Shown here one piece after another: positions 35,610-46,345 of a DNA stretch of 64,000 nucleotides (the first letter of the stretch is position 1; each line of letters opens with the position of its first letter). This DNA is from Sipunculus nudus. Taxonomy: Eukaryota; Annelida; Sipuncula; Golfingiida; Sipunculidae. The notes under the pieces were generated by a model. The model was not told the DNA's origin. It saw only the letters and a list, made by a program, of their open reading frames with translations, and made no database searches. The position numbers and the translations under genes were made by a program. The stretch lies in the NCBI GenBank assembly GCA_026874595.1, contig CM049306.1:63434019-63498018 (forward strand), in the 5' to 3' direction.

Positions 35610-36331
35610 GTGGATAAACAACGTAAATAAGTAAATTAGCTTTTAAAATGAAAAACAATACATATTACGGCTAATAAGTGAAATGATAAACAACTATTTA
35701 AATAGCCGTAATGTGAAATAATAAGCAAACATTAAAGTTATGATGTAATTAATTTGTCTAATTTGTTTAATGAATCTGAATTTTATTAAGTAATAAAAGA
35801 TATGTTGAAATATACATACTGTATATCTTATCCAATTTGAATATTTTGTACCCGAAATACTTCACGCTTTCTATAAAAGCCGAATAATCAATATATTTAT
35901 TTATTATATAATTAATTCCACTTATTCATTTAGATTGTTACATTTAGATTGTTCATTGCAAATTTATGCAAATTATCTGATTGAATATGCATAATACATT
36001 TTTTTGTTAGCAGAAATGGACTCAACAGGAAAAATTAGCTAAGACTCAACTAAGAAAAGTTGTGTGTCGAGGATTATCAAATTGTTCTTGGGTTATATTT
36101 ATATTCGCGTGATATATGACCCTGATTTATATATATCCGCTATTTATCCAAGATGGCAAAAGAAAAAATACAAACATCGATTTTTAGTTAAGCTATGATT
36201 AAAGGTTAGAAAAGTGTAGGTTTGCAAAACGTTATATGAAAATTCGACAGAATGACACAGCCGCATGTACTATACTACATCATTTCATTCTAACTGAATA
36301 GTATTGGTCAAGCATAGTTGATTAAATCTAC
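34084..36331. other. intron 3, 5' part, AT-rich
   Basis: No gene or repeat family recognised, apart from the long AT microsatellite at 35528-35605. Several stretches are over 70 percent A+T. Confidence 0.6.
35528..35605. repeat. (AT)n microsatellite, 78 bp
   Basis: A perfect AT dinucleotide run, the longest in the window. Confidence 0.97.
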
Positions 36332-36459
36332 CAGTTCTGGAGCCTCGCTCTGAGTTCCGGAAGCATGTTACCATGGTGCAGCCTAAACATGACGTCAATA
36401 TCTGGAAACATCTGCCTTCCGACTCCATCGGGTAAGAGTTCAGCCACACGTATGGCAAC
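36332..36459 (-). CDS. FGD exon 3: DH domain
   Basis: The exon is 128 nt (42 codons plus 2). It encodes VAIRVAELLPDGVGRQ then MFPDIDVMFRLHHGNMLPEL and RARLQN, with the split Trp finished in exon 4. This matches the FGD pattern '[27 protein letters not shown]'. Acceptor AATGCTTGCAG; donor GTAGAT. Confidence 0.93.
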
Positions 36460-36781
36460 CTGCAAGCATTTATAAATGTAAATCTCATTAGAAATGTGTT
36501 ATTAATCCACGTACCTTATAACCTAAAAAATGTTGTTTATATATTTCAATTCAAACATCTGAAATTTAAATTTATTCAGAATTATTAATTACATGGTTAT
36601 TAAAAATGTTTTGCTCAAATTATGTCAAATTGTGTTTCTTTATTTTTTTTTTAATCATTTAATTCAAAATTGTATTTTATAAGATATTTTATTATAATTT
36701 GACACAGAATTTGCAAATTGGCAACAACATATTGTCTCCAGAATTGCCAATTAAAAATAAAGATTAGTATATAATATGCAC
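36460..36781 (-). other. FGD intron 2
   Basis: A 322-bp AT-rich intron with GTGCAT donor and TGCTTGCAG acceptor. Nothing else is seen. Confidence 0.8.
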
Positions 36782-36886
36782 CTGGTACAGAATGGCCAGT
36801 CTATTAACGTATTCAGCTTCTGTGGTATACAGCTCGTTGGCGATAAGATATAACCGGTCCTTCTTTTCGATATCGGCGGGATTGTC
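36782..36886 (-). CDS. FGD exon 2: start of DH domain
   Basis: The exon has 35 codons, phase 0 both ends. It encodes DNPADIEKKDRLYLIANELY then TTEAEYVNRLAILYQ. The IANEL..TE..YV..L string is the first DH helix in FGD proteins ('HIANELLLTEKAYVNRLDLLDQ'). Acceptor CTATCCACAG; donor GTGCAT. Confidence 0.95.
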
Positions 36887-37073
36887 CTGTGGATAGAAAA
36901 TAGTGCAAAAAAAGACATATCACCTTTTCTAGAGTAAATCATAGGCTACCAATATATGGCGATGTTACAATTTGAGCTGTCTCAACATGAGGGAGAGAGA
37001 AGCTAATTGCTTTTTAGTTTTGTTCACAAGAGAAAATTTCTGAGGAACGCAAGCAGGATACTGAGGCTTCGCG

Positions 37074-37623
37074 AAGCCTCGGTCACAACCGGGATACGGT
37101 GGCCGTACGGCGGGTGTTTTGGGCTATTCCGTGCGGTTGACGTACGACAAACGTGCCTTTTTTTCCGCAACGACCGGAAATTGACATTAGCGCAAGCGCT
37201 TAAGTTGATGCGGCAGCCGTGCGTCAGGCAGCCACCTACGGGCTCCGTACAAGCACCGTACAGTAGACGTATGGGTGTCGTAGGATGCATGTGTGACTTT
37301 TATGGCCTACTCGGCTATCCGAGAGACGCACGGTGTACGTGCGGGTGTCGTAAGGCGTCTTTGCGGCTTCCGCAAGGTTAGATTGCGGCGTCCGCAGGGT
37401 TAGCTTACTTTACCGTGCGAAGGCCGTGAGAATGAGGAAGACACCGTGCCGTTCCCCCACGTCGGCCGCATAAGTATTCCTGCGGTTTAAAAAACCTAAC
37501 GGTGATCTACGGTATGCGGTGACCGCAGCGGGTAGTGACCGAGGCTTACGTATTCCTGCGGTCCAAAAATCCGTCCGGTACTCTACGGTGTGCGGTGACC
37601 GCAGCGGGTTGTGACCGAGGCTT
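37074..37623. mobile_element. GC-rich 550-bp element with perfect 17-bp terminal inverted repeats
   Basis: The left end AAGCCTCGGTCACAACC (37074-37090) is the exact reverse complement of the right end GGTTGTGACCGAGGCTT (37607-37623). The interior is rich in CG and in 'ccgtacgg', 'cgtccgcag', 'ttccgcaag' words, unlike the AT-rich intron around it. The right terminal 75-80 bp is tandemly doubled ('gtattcctgcggt' at 37476 and 37550; 'gcggtgaccgcagcgggt' twice). The left end lies in an 18-bp palindrome (37063-37080). ORFs of 88-124 codons here come from the GC content and show no transposase motif. Confidence 0.75.
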
Positions 37624-37857
37624 TACAAGTGAGCCATAACAAGTCAGGACAGCTCCTCTATTTTTGCTATTATACTAATGAAATATCATAGATGCTCCGA
37701 AAGAAATTCCATGTAATTGTGTAATACTTAATTTAACTGATTACAAGTTCTAGGGCTTGTAGGTTTATAATTATTTGTGAATTCTGACTTTTGGGCGGAG
37801 TATTTACACTTATTGTTGCCCCGGAAACGAAGGCTAATTCGTATATTCCGTATGGCA

Positions 37858-38235
37858 TAATATAATAATAAGTGCCCCCCCCCCCCCCCCCCAACACCTG
37901 CCAACTTCCAAAGTGCATTACGATCCTCCAATTTAACACTGCGGTTTGTGTACAGTTGTTTGACTTAACAGCACATTCAGGACAATTGAGAAAAAAACAA
38001 TGATCATATAACAATGGTTGTGTAATCCAAGTGATACGGATTTGAAGACGATTTTATTTTGTGTTGCATGAGAGAATTGTCTGAATGACTACCGTTCGAG
38101 ATTTCCTTTGCAGGTGAAGAGGAAAAATAAGGATGGTAATAAATGAACGCTTTTATAAAAGTCAACGCCTAATAAGGTAGCAGAATATATAAAATGTTCA
38201 TATAAAAATATGTAAAACAGTATTTATTTGAATGA
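37858..38235 (-). repeat. dispersed repeat copy (family E), intron 1
   Basis: This roughly 380-bp block recurs in the same orientation at 57885-58257. Shared strings include 'gccaacttccaaagtgc', 'acagcacattcaggacaatt', 'gacgattttattttgtgttg' and 'cgcctaataaggtag'. The beginning is a C tract (37877-37893). The copy at 57.8 kb is preceded by 'aataagcgccccgggcgctc', a typical palindromic terminus, which is lost here. Strand is arbitrary. Confidence 0.65.
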
Positions 38236-39771
38236 TGAAAAAAAATAATACGGGAAATCGGTACCCCGATTATGTCAGTCACCTTGCGCAAATACCTTTG
38301 ACAGCTGAGCCGATTAATGACATGGAATGGCATCGACAATAATTGTCTTTTTTTGTCTTTCATTGTGCTTGATATTAAATGCAAAAGTAAAAAAAAAACT
38401 GAAATACTGGCCCTCAGACTCCAGCGTATTATATTTACTTCAGTGCGTATACGAACCAAATCCGGGGTTTTGTTTTAAAATTGTTTGGAAATTTGTCAAA
38501 TTTATATCCCGCGGAAACACGGTCCCTTTCTTGAACTTTGTTGACCCGTTATAAAACATTCATTTCTCGACGTAGTCCAATAATATATGCTTGACAAACA
38601 TTGTCACCAGGAAAGGCCGTTTCATATTTATATTTATAATGCGCTACTGTTTGTCTTGTAATTGAAGTGCCATGAGCGAGTCTCGGTGTATGTCAGTGTG
38701 CAAGCCAGCTGACAGCGTCCGCATTCACTGGACTCGTGAACATTTTACGCAGTAAATACGGCACATGAAAAAATCATCCTTGTTTTAACATGCATATTAC
38801 GTGCTACTGGATGGCACTTGGTTAGGCAAGTTCCCAGCATCCCTTGCGCGAGCGCTGTATACACACAGATTAACCTAGGGCACTTGGATCTTGAGTACAC
38901 GGCTAAGCCCTGCACGCTGTCAGCGGCATCGACAATTATATCACTGTGTACATGTTTCAAGTGAATTTCCAAGATATTTTTTGGCAAAAAATACTTTAAA
39001 ACTTATATATTATCAGGATTGGGAATTCCGTTTTGGTCGCTCCATTCCGCAATTCCGTCCGCGGTCGCGTAATTTCACTGGCTCTACTGTCAGAAGGGCT
39101 TTTATATATTGATTCAGTTAAAATCCCTGTGTCAATGCGGCAAGGGCAAACCTTTTCTTACCAATTATTTAACTATGTGCACATGGAAATCTGATGTATA
39201 AACGATGAATTCAAACAAAAACAAAGCATTGTAATGTTCTTTATTGAGTGTATATTACCACCATACGGACATGATCACTGATATTCACGGCGTCAAGTTC
39301 GGCCGACGTAATAATTCAAATTGCCGTAAATTATCCTTGGCGGCCCTGAGGACGCTGAGAAACTTGTACCAGTGTATAAGACGGCCGCCCTTCTTTGCCA
39401 ATATTTTAGGATAAAATTTATCGTCCTGTACACGAGCAAATACGGTAAGTAAATTATATTTCATTGCATAATACATCCACATACGTACATGAATTCAGGT
39501 CACCCGATTAGCATGGCCACCTGCAGGGTCTGCCTTCACGGACACCGTCATTCAGTGTTATCTATGATACACTTGACCACTGATTCTGTTATGTGTAACT
39601 AACATTATTATTATATTAGATAATGACTGGTGGTAATTTTAAGCTTGGCGGGGAGAAATGAAAGCATAACGTTGTCCTGTGTTATATTGGCTAGGGAGAA
39701 AAGTAAGGTTAGGATGGCTCATCCTTTAGTTTCATAAAGTGATCTCCCAAATCCGGTGGGGGGGGCGCGCT

Positions 39772-39828
<57 letters not shown>

Positions 39829-40980
39829 GTATTAATATGTAGTTTTAATTGTCAGTGGTTATGGCACTGGGTAGTCTCATCATTTTTTAAAAATGACATG
39901 ATATAAAGTGTTATGATAATAAAATTATGTTAAAGGTGAACGCTGTAGCAGTGACACAACGTACACAGTGACCCCTCTACTCCCGCGACCAACCACAATA
40001 AGAAACAGTTTATAAGTCAAAAGTTGCATTTGATGAATCTGATGAGCAGCCCTTAAACCAGAAATAGCAAAATCACCAGACAAAATGTCAGTTACATATG
40101 AGCAAGTTAAATGCACACCCATGTTGACAGAACACTGAGGCTTTAAATTCCAGTGTAAAATTTTCATAAAGACAATCCTAGATCAAGCGGGCGTGAAATG
40201 TTGGCTGAGGACATTGAAAGGTCCCTTCGAGTTTACCAACAACGTGCAAAACCATTCATATCACACGAACGCAAACTCTAAAGGGAAACTGAAATTCGCA
40301 AAGTGTCAAGTCAGAGGCATCTTCAAAAACGAAGATTTCACAAAGCCAGCTAGGACAACAGATTTTCACACAGGCCCGTCAGTTGAAAAGAAAAGGTTTG
40401 TAAGTGACTGTTGGTCACGTTGTGGCAAGCTTAGATAATTTCAACAGTGAGAATCGGCTTTAAGAGAAACCCCTCCATACATATACTCTGAGACTGTTAA
40501 TGCTCCAACAACACTTTTAAAGTTAACAGGTACCTTTGAATATAAGCCATAAGTACCCACGTTATGTAATTATCAACTTCGGATAGTGAGAAAATATCGG
40601 TGAGTCGACCTCACCTTGCCATCCTCGAAATTAAATCCATTCGTATTATTTTGAATCTCCTTCGTATTAATAGCAAGATGCATATCAAAATATTTAATTC
40701 ACAATATTTTATTAATTAAAATTCATATTTTCAAAATCCATCAGCCTATTTCTAAAACCCCCTTTTATCAAAATTAGCTTTCCTTTACCTCTCATCATAA
40801 GACATACCAACCATGCATTATCATGTGGGGATTTTTTATATACTAGTATACAGTTAACATTTATGTGAGAAACACAACAGGCAAATCCCCTGGTCAGCAA
40901 TAACGTAAAAGTGTCTTTTTTCATTTTAAAAGACAATATTTGAATTTCCGGAGAGGCCAAGCATAACTGATAATCTAGAT
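38236..40980. other. intron 1, middle, mostly unassigned
   Basis: I see no convincing exon. The minus-strand text at 39285-39482 has a protein-like peptide (GGRLIHWYKFLSVLRAAKDN) but no splice-consistent link to the FGD chain and no family I can name. A (TA)n run is at about 39775-39825. Confidence 0.45.
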
Positions 40981-41989
40981 AACTAGGGAATTTGTCTATA
41001 TAAATATAGTTTTAAGAAATTTTTCAGAATGACAGACCCTGTTACCTTAATCAATGACCTTGTGACCAAAATCTTAGAACTTGTTATCCTTGAACCAGCA
41101 GCATTTAGATTATTGTAACAATCTTTTAAAAAAGTGACCTGGGCCTCTGACCAGGTAACCTCAAAATCTACAGAATTCCTCACTCTGGGAAAGTAAGCCA
41201 TGAGTGAAAAATGGAAAGTTCGTGATGAAAAGTTTGATTTAAAGTGCATCCACAATCTTTTTAAAGATAGGGCTCCCGTGACCTTCAACTTTTATCGATT
41301 AACCCTATAAATCAAAATGAATTTACTTAAGTGGTGGGTCATTATTAAATCATGTTTGAAGCCAATCTGTCTATCCAAAGCAGAATTATTATCCATAAAC
41401 TAATTTGTGAATGGATGGACCCTGTGACCTTGACCTTTGACCGTATGACCCCAACATCGAACAATATCTTCCCCTATTGGCATTTTAGCAATATCTTGAA
41501 GATTGAAGGTTTGTGATGAAAAGTTTGGCTAAAATGCATACGCATTCTTTTTAAAGAAATGAGTCCTGTAACCTTAACTTTTAACCGTTGGAACCAAAAA
41601 TCGACACGGTTCTTACTTTAGTGGTTAGCCATATATAAATTAAGTTTGAAACCAATATGTGTATAACTGGAGTTATGATCTTGAAACTAATTTGTGAACA
41701 GATGGCTCTTGTGACCTTGACCTTTGACCTTAAATTCAATTATGCTCTCCCCATACTGGCAAGTCAGCTAAATGAGCAAGATGGAAAGTTTGGGATGAAA
41801 AGCTTAGCTTAAAATGCAGCCATAATCTTTTTAAATAAGTGAGTCCATTGACCTTGACCTTTGACCTTGTGACCCCAAAATCAAATAGGTTCTCTGTTGG
41901 TGGGCCTTATGCAAGTCAAGTATGAAATCTATGTGTCAATCCAACCTGGAGCTATCATCTGGAAACAAATTTGTGTGGATGGACGGATG

Positions 41990-42022
<33 letters not shown>

Positions 42023-42520
42023 CTGGGCAGGGTGATTACTATAGGGCATCCACTTGTGATAAATAAACACACCAGGTTTTGGGACACTAGATGTAATCAC
42101 AGCTGAGAAACTAACATGATTGTTGTCATTTTATAGTAAAAAAATAGGAAAAAAATATTTGTTAAAATAACAAAAAATACAGATAGCGCCAAAACTTTTT
42201 GGGAACTGACAAAAGTAGTCATGGTCAATGTTCAAGGCGAGATTCATGACAATCCATCCATTAATTATCAAGATAATAGAGGTTTTGTATCATTTTTTTA
42301 TTATTCTCGGGGTACTTTCAAGCCCGATAGCTCAGAGAATATAGGTCGCAGTGACCTAATTTCAGGTTTCCAAGGAGATTTTGTTATTGACCTCCCAAGA
42401 TATTCACTCAGAAGTTTCTAGGACCAGCAGTTACGATTTGTGCCCTGCTAACGGACGGCCGGACGGACGACGGACAAAGCACCATTTCTATACCTCAGTT
42501 GACTTACAGTCAGCTGAGCT
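40981..42520 (-). mobile_element. HINE-2 copy, near complete (1.54 kb)
   Basis: The order is the same as in the 5.3- and 23.0-kb copies: left 'aactaggg' directly joined to 'aatttgtctat' (hairpin and CTCAGCTG deleted), about five TGACC-core monomers (41035-41870), a GACA run (41985-42020), 'gggacactagatgtaatcacag', a satellite-type monomer, ACGG repeat (42450-42472), and right end CAGTCAGCTGAGCTAAAAAA. It lies in intron 1, 190 bp from the exon 1 donor. Confidence 0.75.
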
Positions 42521-42710
42521 AAAAAATGTGTGGACCGCTTTCGGTATGTGGTTGCTATCTATTACTTCGCAATTGCATAATGGAAAACCATCGCATAAAT
42601 CATCATCACATTATGATGTTGTAATTATAGACTAAGATCGGTTTTGGGTTCACAGATGTTCTGTTAAGCACACGGGATTTGCCCTTTATGTAAACTATTT
42701 GTGTACCCAC

Positions 42711-44261
42711 CTGACATTTTCCGATTTCCTTCGGTACTTCCTCTTTGTCTTCCTCTTCAGAGTCCTCACTCCACTGGAACCATTCCTCCTCTAACGGCAT
42801 CTGAGAATCTTCGGGACGAGATGGATCATTGACTGTAGAATTTCCACTCGAGGTGGCTTCCGCAGATGTTAAACGATTTCCATGACAATAAGCACCATTG
42901 ATGTTTATACTTTCGTAAATATGTTCATCCATATAATGTGGAATGGCATATATATGCTCCGTATGGCTAGGATATATTGAACGTTTATGTAACAATGTCT
43001 CATACTCAGATATGGAGATGTTTATATTTTGGCAATATCCAGTTTCACTTTTTCCGGGGACGAATTGTAAGCTTCCATCATCCAATGACTGTGGATTCTC
43101 CTCATCCGAAGCTACGCTGTCCCTGTAAGCCGCTATTGTCCTTAAATCCACGGCGTTGTCATATATATGTTCCTCTGAATGTTGATTGGAGCTAAATGAC
43201 TGGAAACTGTTACTTACCGTATGCCTGCAACTTCGTTCACTGCGAACAATATTATGGCTTTCTACTGTGCGACTAGTTTCTGTTGATGTGCTTATAGATA
43301 TTGACGACGTTTTTGTTAAAGCAGTTTCGGATACGGATTCAGTCCTAGTTTGGGATGATGACCCAAATAAGGCAAGACGACTTGCTGCGAGTTTGTGCGG
43401 TACATAATCCTCCTGGCTTTGAGACGTGTCTGTTATTTCCGCGTCCTCCCGGAGAGACCTGAGGTATAAATCTGTCACTTTAGTCTGAGACTCCAATTTT
43501 GACGCATTGAACAACTCCAACGGAGAAGGAGCTTCGTCCATGTTGAAAGGTTTCCGATCAAACAGCTGCTTCAGCAGCTCCACTCTGCTGTTAACGGTGA
43601 GGATCTGTGAGTGATCCTCTTGGCAGCTGTGACAGCTATTTGTGTTATTCAGACCGACGTCCTCCATCACTTCAGTGCTCATGTTTCTGTTCAACATTCG
43701 CTGTTGCTTCACCACATGTGTAGTGTCTGCTGATGACGTTGCGGTGAGTTCCGGTTCTGTCACTTCTTCTGTAACACCTACGGTTGTTTCATCATGATCT
43801 CCACGCTTATCTTCAATCGGATCCTTTTGTCCTTGAGATGTTTCCTCTTCATTCTTTGACCGTTGTGACGAAGGAGTCTTAAATTTTTTAAACAAACCAC
43901 CCAAGGCAGGACTAAGAAAATCTTTGACCACCTGTATTTTACCGCTTATTCCATCAGACCCGTCAGACTTTTTCTTTTTGTCATGCCTCTTGTTTTTCTC
44001 TTTGTCACCTTTATTACCTTGACCGGGAGACATTCCCGCTCCGGCACTGTCACAGCTGAGGGATGTGCATTGGGTTTCTGCTGAGTGCTTATCCAGCGAC
44101 TTGTCTGACGCTGCACTCTTTGATTCACTCCCGGTTCTATGGTCATCCCGAAATAACCATTTCTTCTTCTTCTCCTTTGCGCTTTCCTTTTCTTTGAAGC
44201 TTCGTCTGGAGTCATCCTTCCTATCGAGCTCCCGACATTGTGCAGTTGGCTCCGTCGTCAT
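42711..44261 (-). CDS. FGD exon 1: N-terminal disordered region with start codon
   Basis: The exon has 517 codons in one block, ending EIGKCQ at donor GTGGGT (phase 0). I start at the second ATG (44261, MTTEPTAQ, A at -3); an in-frame ATG 14 codons upstream adds MLCSIFAISC, which may be untranslated or intronic. Residues 15-35 and 86-100 are Lys-rich. LSPALGGLFKKFK is near 116-128, a Ser/Thr-rich region spans about 297-360, three EHIY tyrosine motifs are at about 364, 435 and 446, and an acidic run (EDSEEEDKEE) sits just before the DH-encoding exon. There are no transmembrane or folded domains. A long regulatory N-terminus is usual in FGD proteins but its sequence is not conserved, so the assignment rests on the in-phase join to exon 2. 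Confidence 0.88.
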
Positions 44262-44734
44262 CTTCCCATGAAAACAAGAGATAGCAAAGATTGAACAAAG
44301 CAATAAATGTAAATGAGCTGTTCAAATGTAATACATTGGTCATGCTACGTAAAAACCTATTAACATGCAAGTAGCGAGTGCTACGGTCACCTTTCTTATG
44401 TTATAGTAAAAAAACTAAAATAAGATAATAATAATAAAATAAGATAAAAGAAAGGCTGTTTAGTGAAACAATATAATTCAACAACCGTTAGTTTAACCAA
44501 GGCCATAGTATCAATGATATTTCTGTTACAAGACGAAAGAACAGTTAATTAAAGCAACTCAGTTCCCAGGAAATGTAATGACAGCTAGTATCATACTGTG
44601 TTCATAATCTCCATGAATATATTACCAATATTTTGCTTTACTAGTTTTATAGTTATTTGATATTTATAACTTTCAGAAGCAAATGTTACATTAATGACCA
44701 AACCAAGTGTCATTGTTTAGTTAAATATCTTTTC
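44262..44734. other. immediate upstream region of FGD exon 1
   Basis: The minus strand just upstream of the ATG has a pyrimidine-rich run ending CATGGGAAG, which could be an acceptor for a 5' UTR exon. No clear core promoter is seen. The rest is AT-rich and unassigned. Confidence 0.4.
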
Positions 44735-45248
44735 GATCATGCACATTTTCACATGAGAACTGTGAATTAGTTATTAATTGCATATTCAAGTAAGGAAAGT
44801 ATAACCAGATGATAGTTTCTATAATATGTTGTACATTAATATGCAATAGCATTTATCGATGTTAGCGTAGAAATATAGGTTTAGAGAACCAAGGTGGGTT
44901 GTTTGATGTTGGTTTCAATACAGTAAAAATTGGTCGGTTTCCTGTAGCACAGAGGCTTGAATTGCTTTTAGTGTAGATTTCGGTTAAATTTGATCATGCA
45001 CATTTCCACATGAGAACTGTGACTTAGTTATTAATTGCATATTCAAGTAAGGAAAGTATAACCAGATGATAGTTTCTATGATATGTTGTACATTAATATG
45101 CAATAGCATTTATCGATGTTAGCGTAGGAATATAGGTTTAGAGAACCAAGGTGGGTTGTTTGATGTTGGTTTGAATACAGTAAAAATTGGTCGGTTTCCT
45201 GTAGCACAGAGGCTTGAATTGCTTTTAGTGTAGATTTCGGTTAAATTC
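44735..45248 (+). repeat. 257-bp tandem duplication (two copies)
   Basis: 44735-44991 and 44992-45248 match almost completely (for example 'gatcatgcacatttt/ccaca', 'tgttagcgtag', 'ggtcggtttcctgtagcaca' in both). Only a few single-base differences are visible, so the duplication is recent. No coding frame. Confidence 0.9.
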
Positions 45249-46345
45249 GTATCTTTTCTGGGTCATTCCCTGATAAATATTACTTATTCCTAAAGTTTTC
45301 ACACTATATGCTTCATCCCTTTATATTAACTTATTATTTGAGACAGGCAGGCAAGAAGGCCCTTCGTTCAATCCGACAGCCAGGACACCTAATGTGATTA
45401 CTGAAACGCGCATGAGGACATCGGGCTAAATTTGAAGTACTTGCGTTACGTCAGCAGTGTCACCATATGAAGACTCAATTTGTAAACATATCCACGTGAA
45501 ATCGTAAGAAAGGTTTGGAACTTTTGTTTACGCTATTTCTCCACCTTTTGAAATGCAGTCAACATTTATAGTATACAATACCATGAAGTTATATCTAATC
45601 CTGAACAAAACATCACTCTGGCACCAAACAATCAAAATACCCCTTCTCAAGATTCTGTTCACCAAGCGATTCAAATTCTAACAGATTCTGCAACACGGGT
45701 GCTTGTTTACCTTTTTATTTACAACTAAATAATTAGTATTAAGCTTCTATGCGTTGTATCTTCAGTACGGTGGGAATGTATATGTTAATATACCTGAGAC
45801 TGTGGAGGAATACCATGTATCTGTGGTTATTTTTCTGCGAGTTCTCATATATTTTCTCTTGATTATTGACCAATAGGTTCGTCGGCCACATTGCTCATAT
45901 CTGTGCGGACCTACCATCAACCAATCAGAAAGCGCGTGTTCGGTTGCTATACTATGGCTGTCGCCATTTTATAACATAATGAGACATGCTCAATTTTAGC
46001 AACTGCGACGGCATGTGATTGGAGCTATTCGTGCAAGGAATCGTTGTCATTAGAAAGAAAAAGACCTAGCAAGATTTATAACCTTCTGTCAAAATGCTGA
46101 TACGGAGGGAATCCTCTGATTACTAACCCTGAACAACATTGCTGCCGGACATAACGACGGGCCTTCTTGCCTGCCTATTCCAAATATTAAGTAAATGATA
46201 AGGAGGTGGGCCATATATAGGAAAACCCTAGGAAAATATCTGATAAGTATTAGTTATAAGGAAATGACCCGGTAAAGTAAAAAAATGTTAACTAAAATCT
46301 ACACTGATAGCAATTCAAGCGCCTGTTCCTGTAGTAGCATTGTTT
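45190..46345. repeat. inverted repeat upstream of FGD
   Basis: The left arm (about 45190-45395) and right arm (about 46125-46345) are diverged reverse complements. Aligned words are 'aggcttgaattgcttttagt' against 'actgatagcaattcaagcgc', and 'aggcaggcaagaaggccc' (45343) against 'gggccttcttgcctgcct' (46158). The spacer is about 730 bp. It could be a non-autonomous DNA element whose left end was then duplicated. Confidence 0.6.
45921..45990 (+). promoter_or_regulatory. possible divergent promoter (CCAAT and TATA-like)
   Basis: CCAATCAG at 45921-45928 is followed 38 bases later by CGCCATTTTATAA (45962-45974), an order that fits plus-strand transcription away from FGD. A consensus splice donor (GAGAG|GTGAGT) lies 700 bp downstream at 46671/46672. 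It lies inside the inverted repeat, so it may simply be element sequence. Confidence 0.25.

Larger units (their letters stand above)
468..44261 (-). other. FGD-family RhoGEF gene, 3'-truncated by window edge (exons 1-10)
   Basis: Ten minus-strand blocks with AG/GT borders join in matching phase (end phases 0,0,2,0,1,1,0,0,0,2) into 822 open codons. The joined product reads as an FGD protein: a disordered N-terminus (residues 1-517), a DH domain (about 528-713) with the family-typical MLEPVQRVPRYELLLK helix, and the start of a PH domain (about 739-822). FGD proteins activate Cdc42/Rac-type GTPases, bind phosphoinositides through PH and FYVE domains and drive actin remodelling at membranes. FYVE and the second PH are not in the window. 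Introns are 5824, 322, 4121, 11026, 764, 8428, 3925, 6500 and 416 bp. Which of FGD1-6 it corresponds to cannot be decided; the DH/PH text resembles FGD1-4 more than FGD6. Extra phase-0 exons could be hidden in intron 1. Confidence 0.93.

Noticed and set aside
37007-37381. 124-codon ORF on plus and 88-codon ORF on minus
   Set aside because: Both lie in the GC-rich TIR element where stops are rare by composition; no motif and overlapping frames on both strands.
39285-39482. A possible FGD or other exon on the minus strand (peptide GGRLIHWYKFLSVLRAAKDN)
   Set aside because: Exons 1 and 2 already join in phase and the peptide has no FGD similarity; flanking splice sites are not convincing.
43186-43407. 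Plus-strand ORFs across 42943-43407 and 44065-44271
   Set aside because: They are antisense shadows of FGD exon 1.
44262-44303. Upstream in-frame ATG adding 14 residues (MLCSIFAISC...) to FGD
   Set aside because: The added residues are hydrophobic and unlike the hydrophilic N-terminus; the sequence looks like a pyrimidine-rich splice acceptor region. The second ATG has an A at -3. Not excluded.
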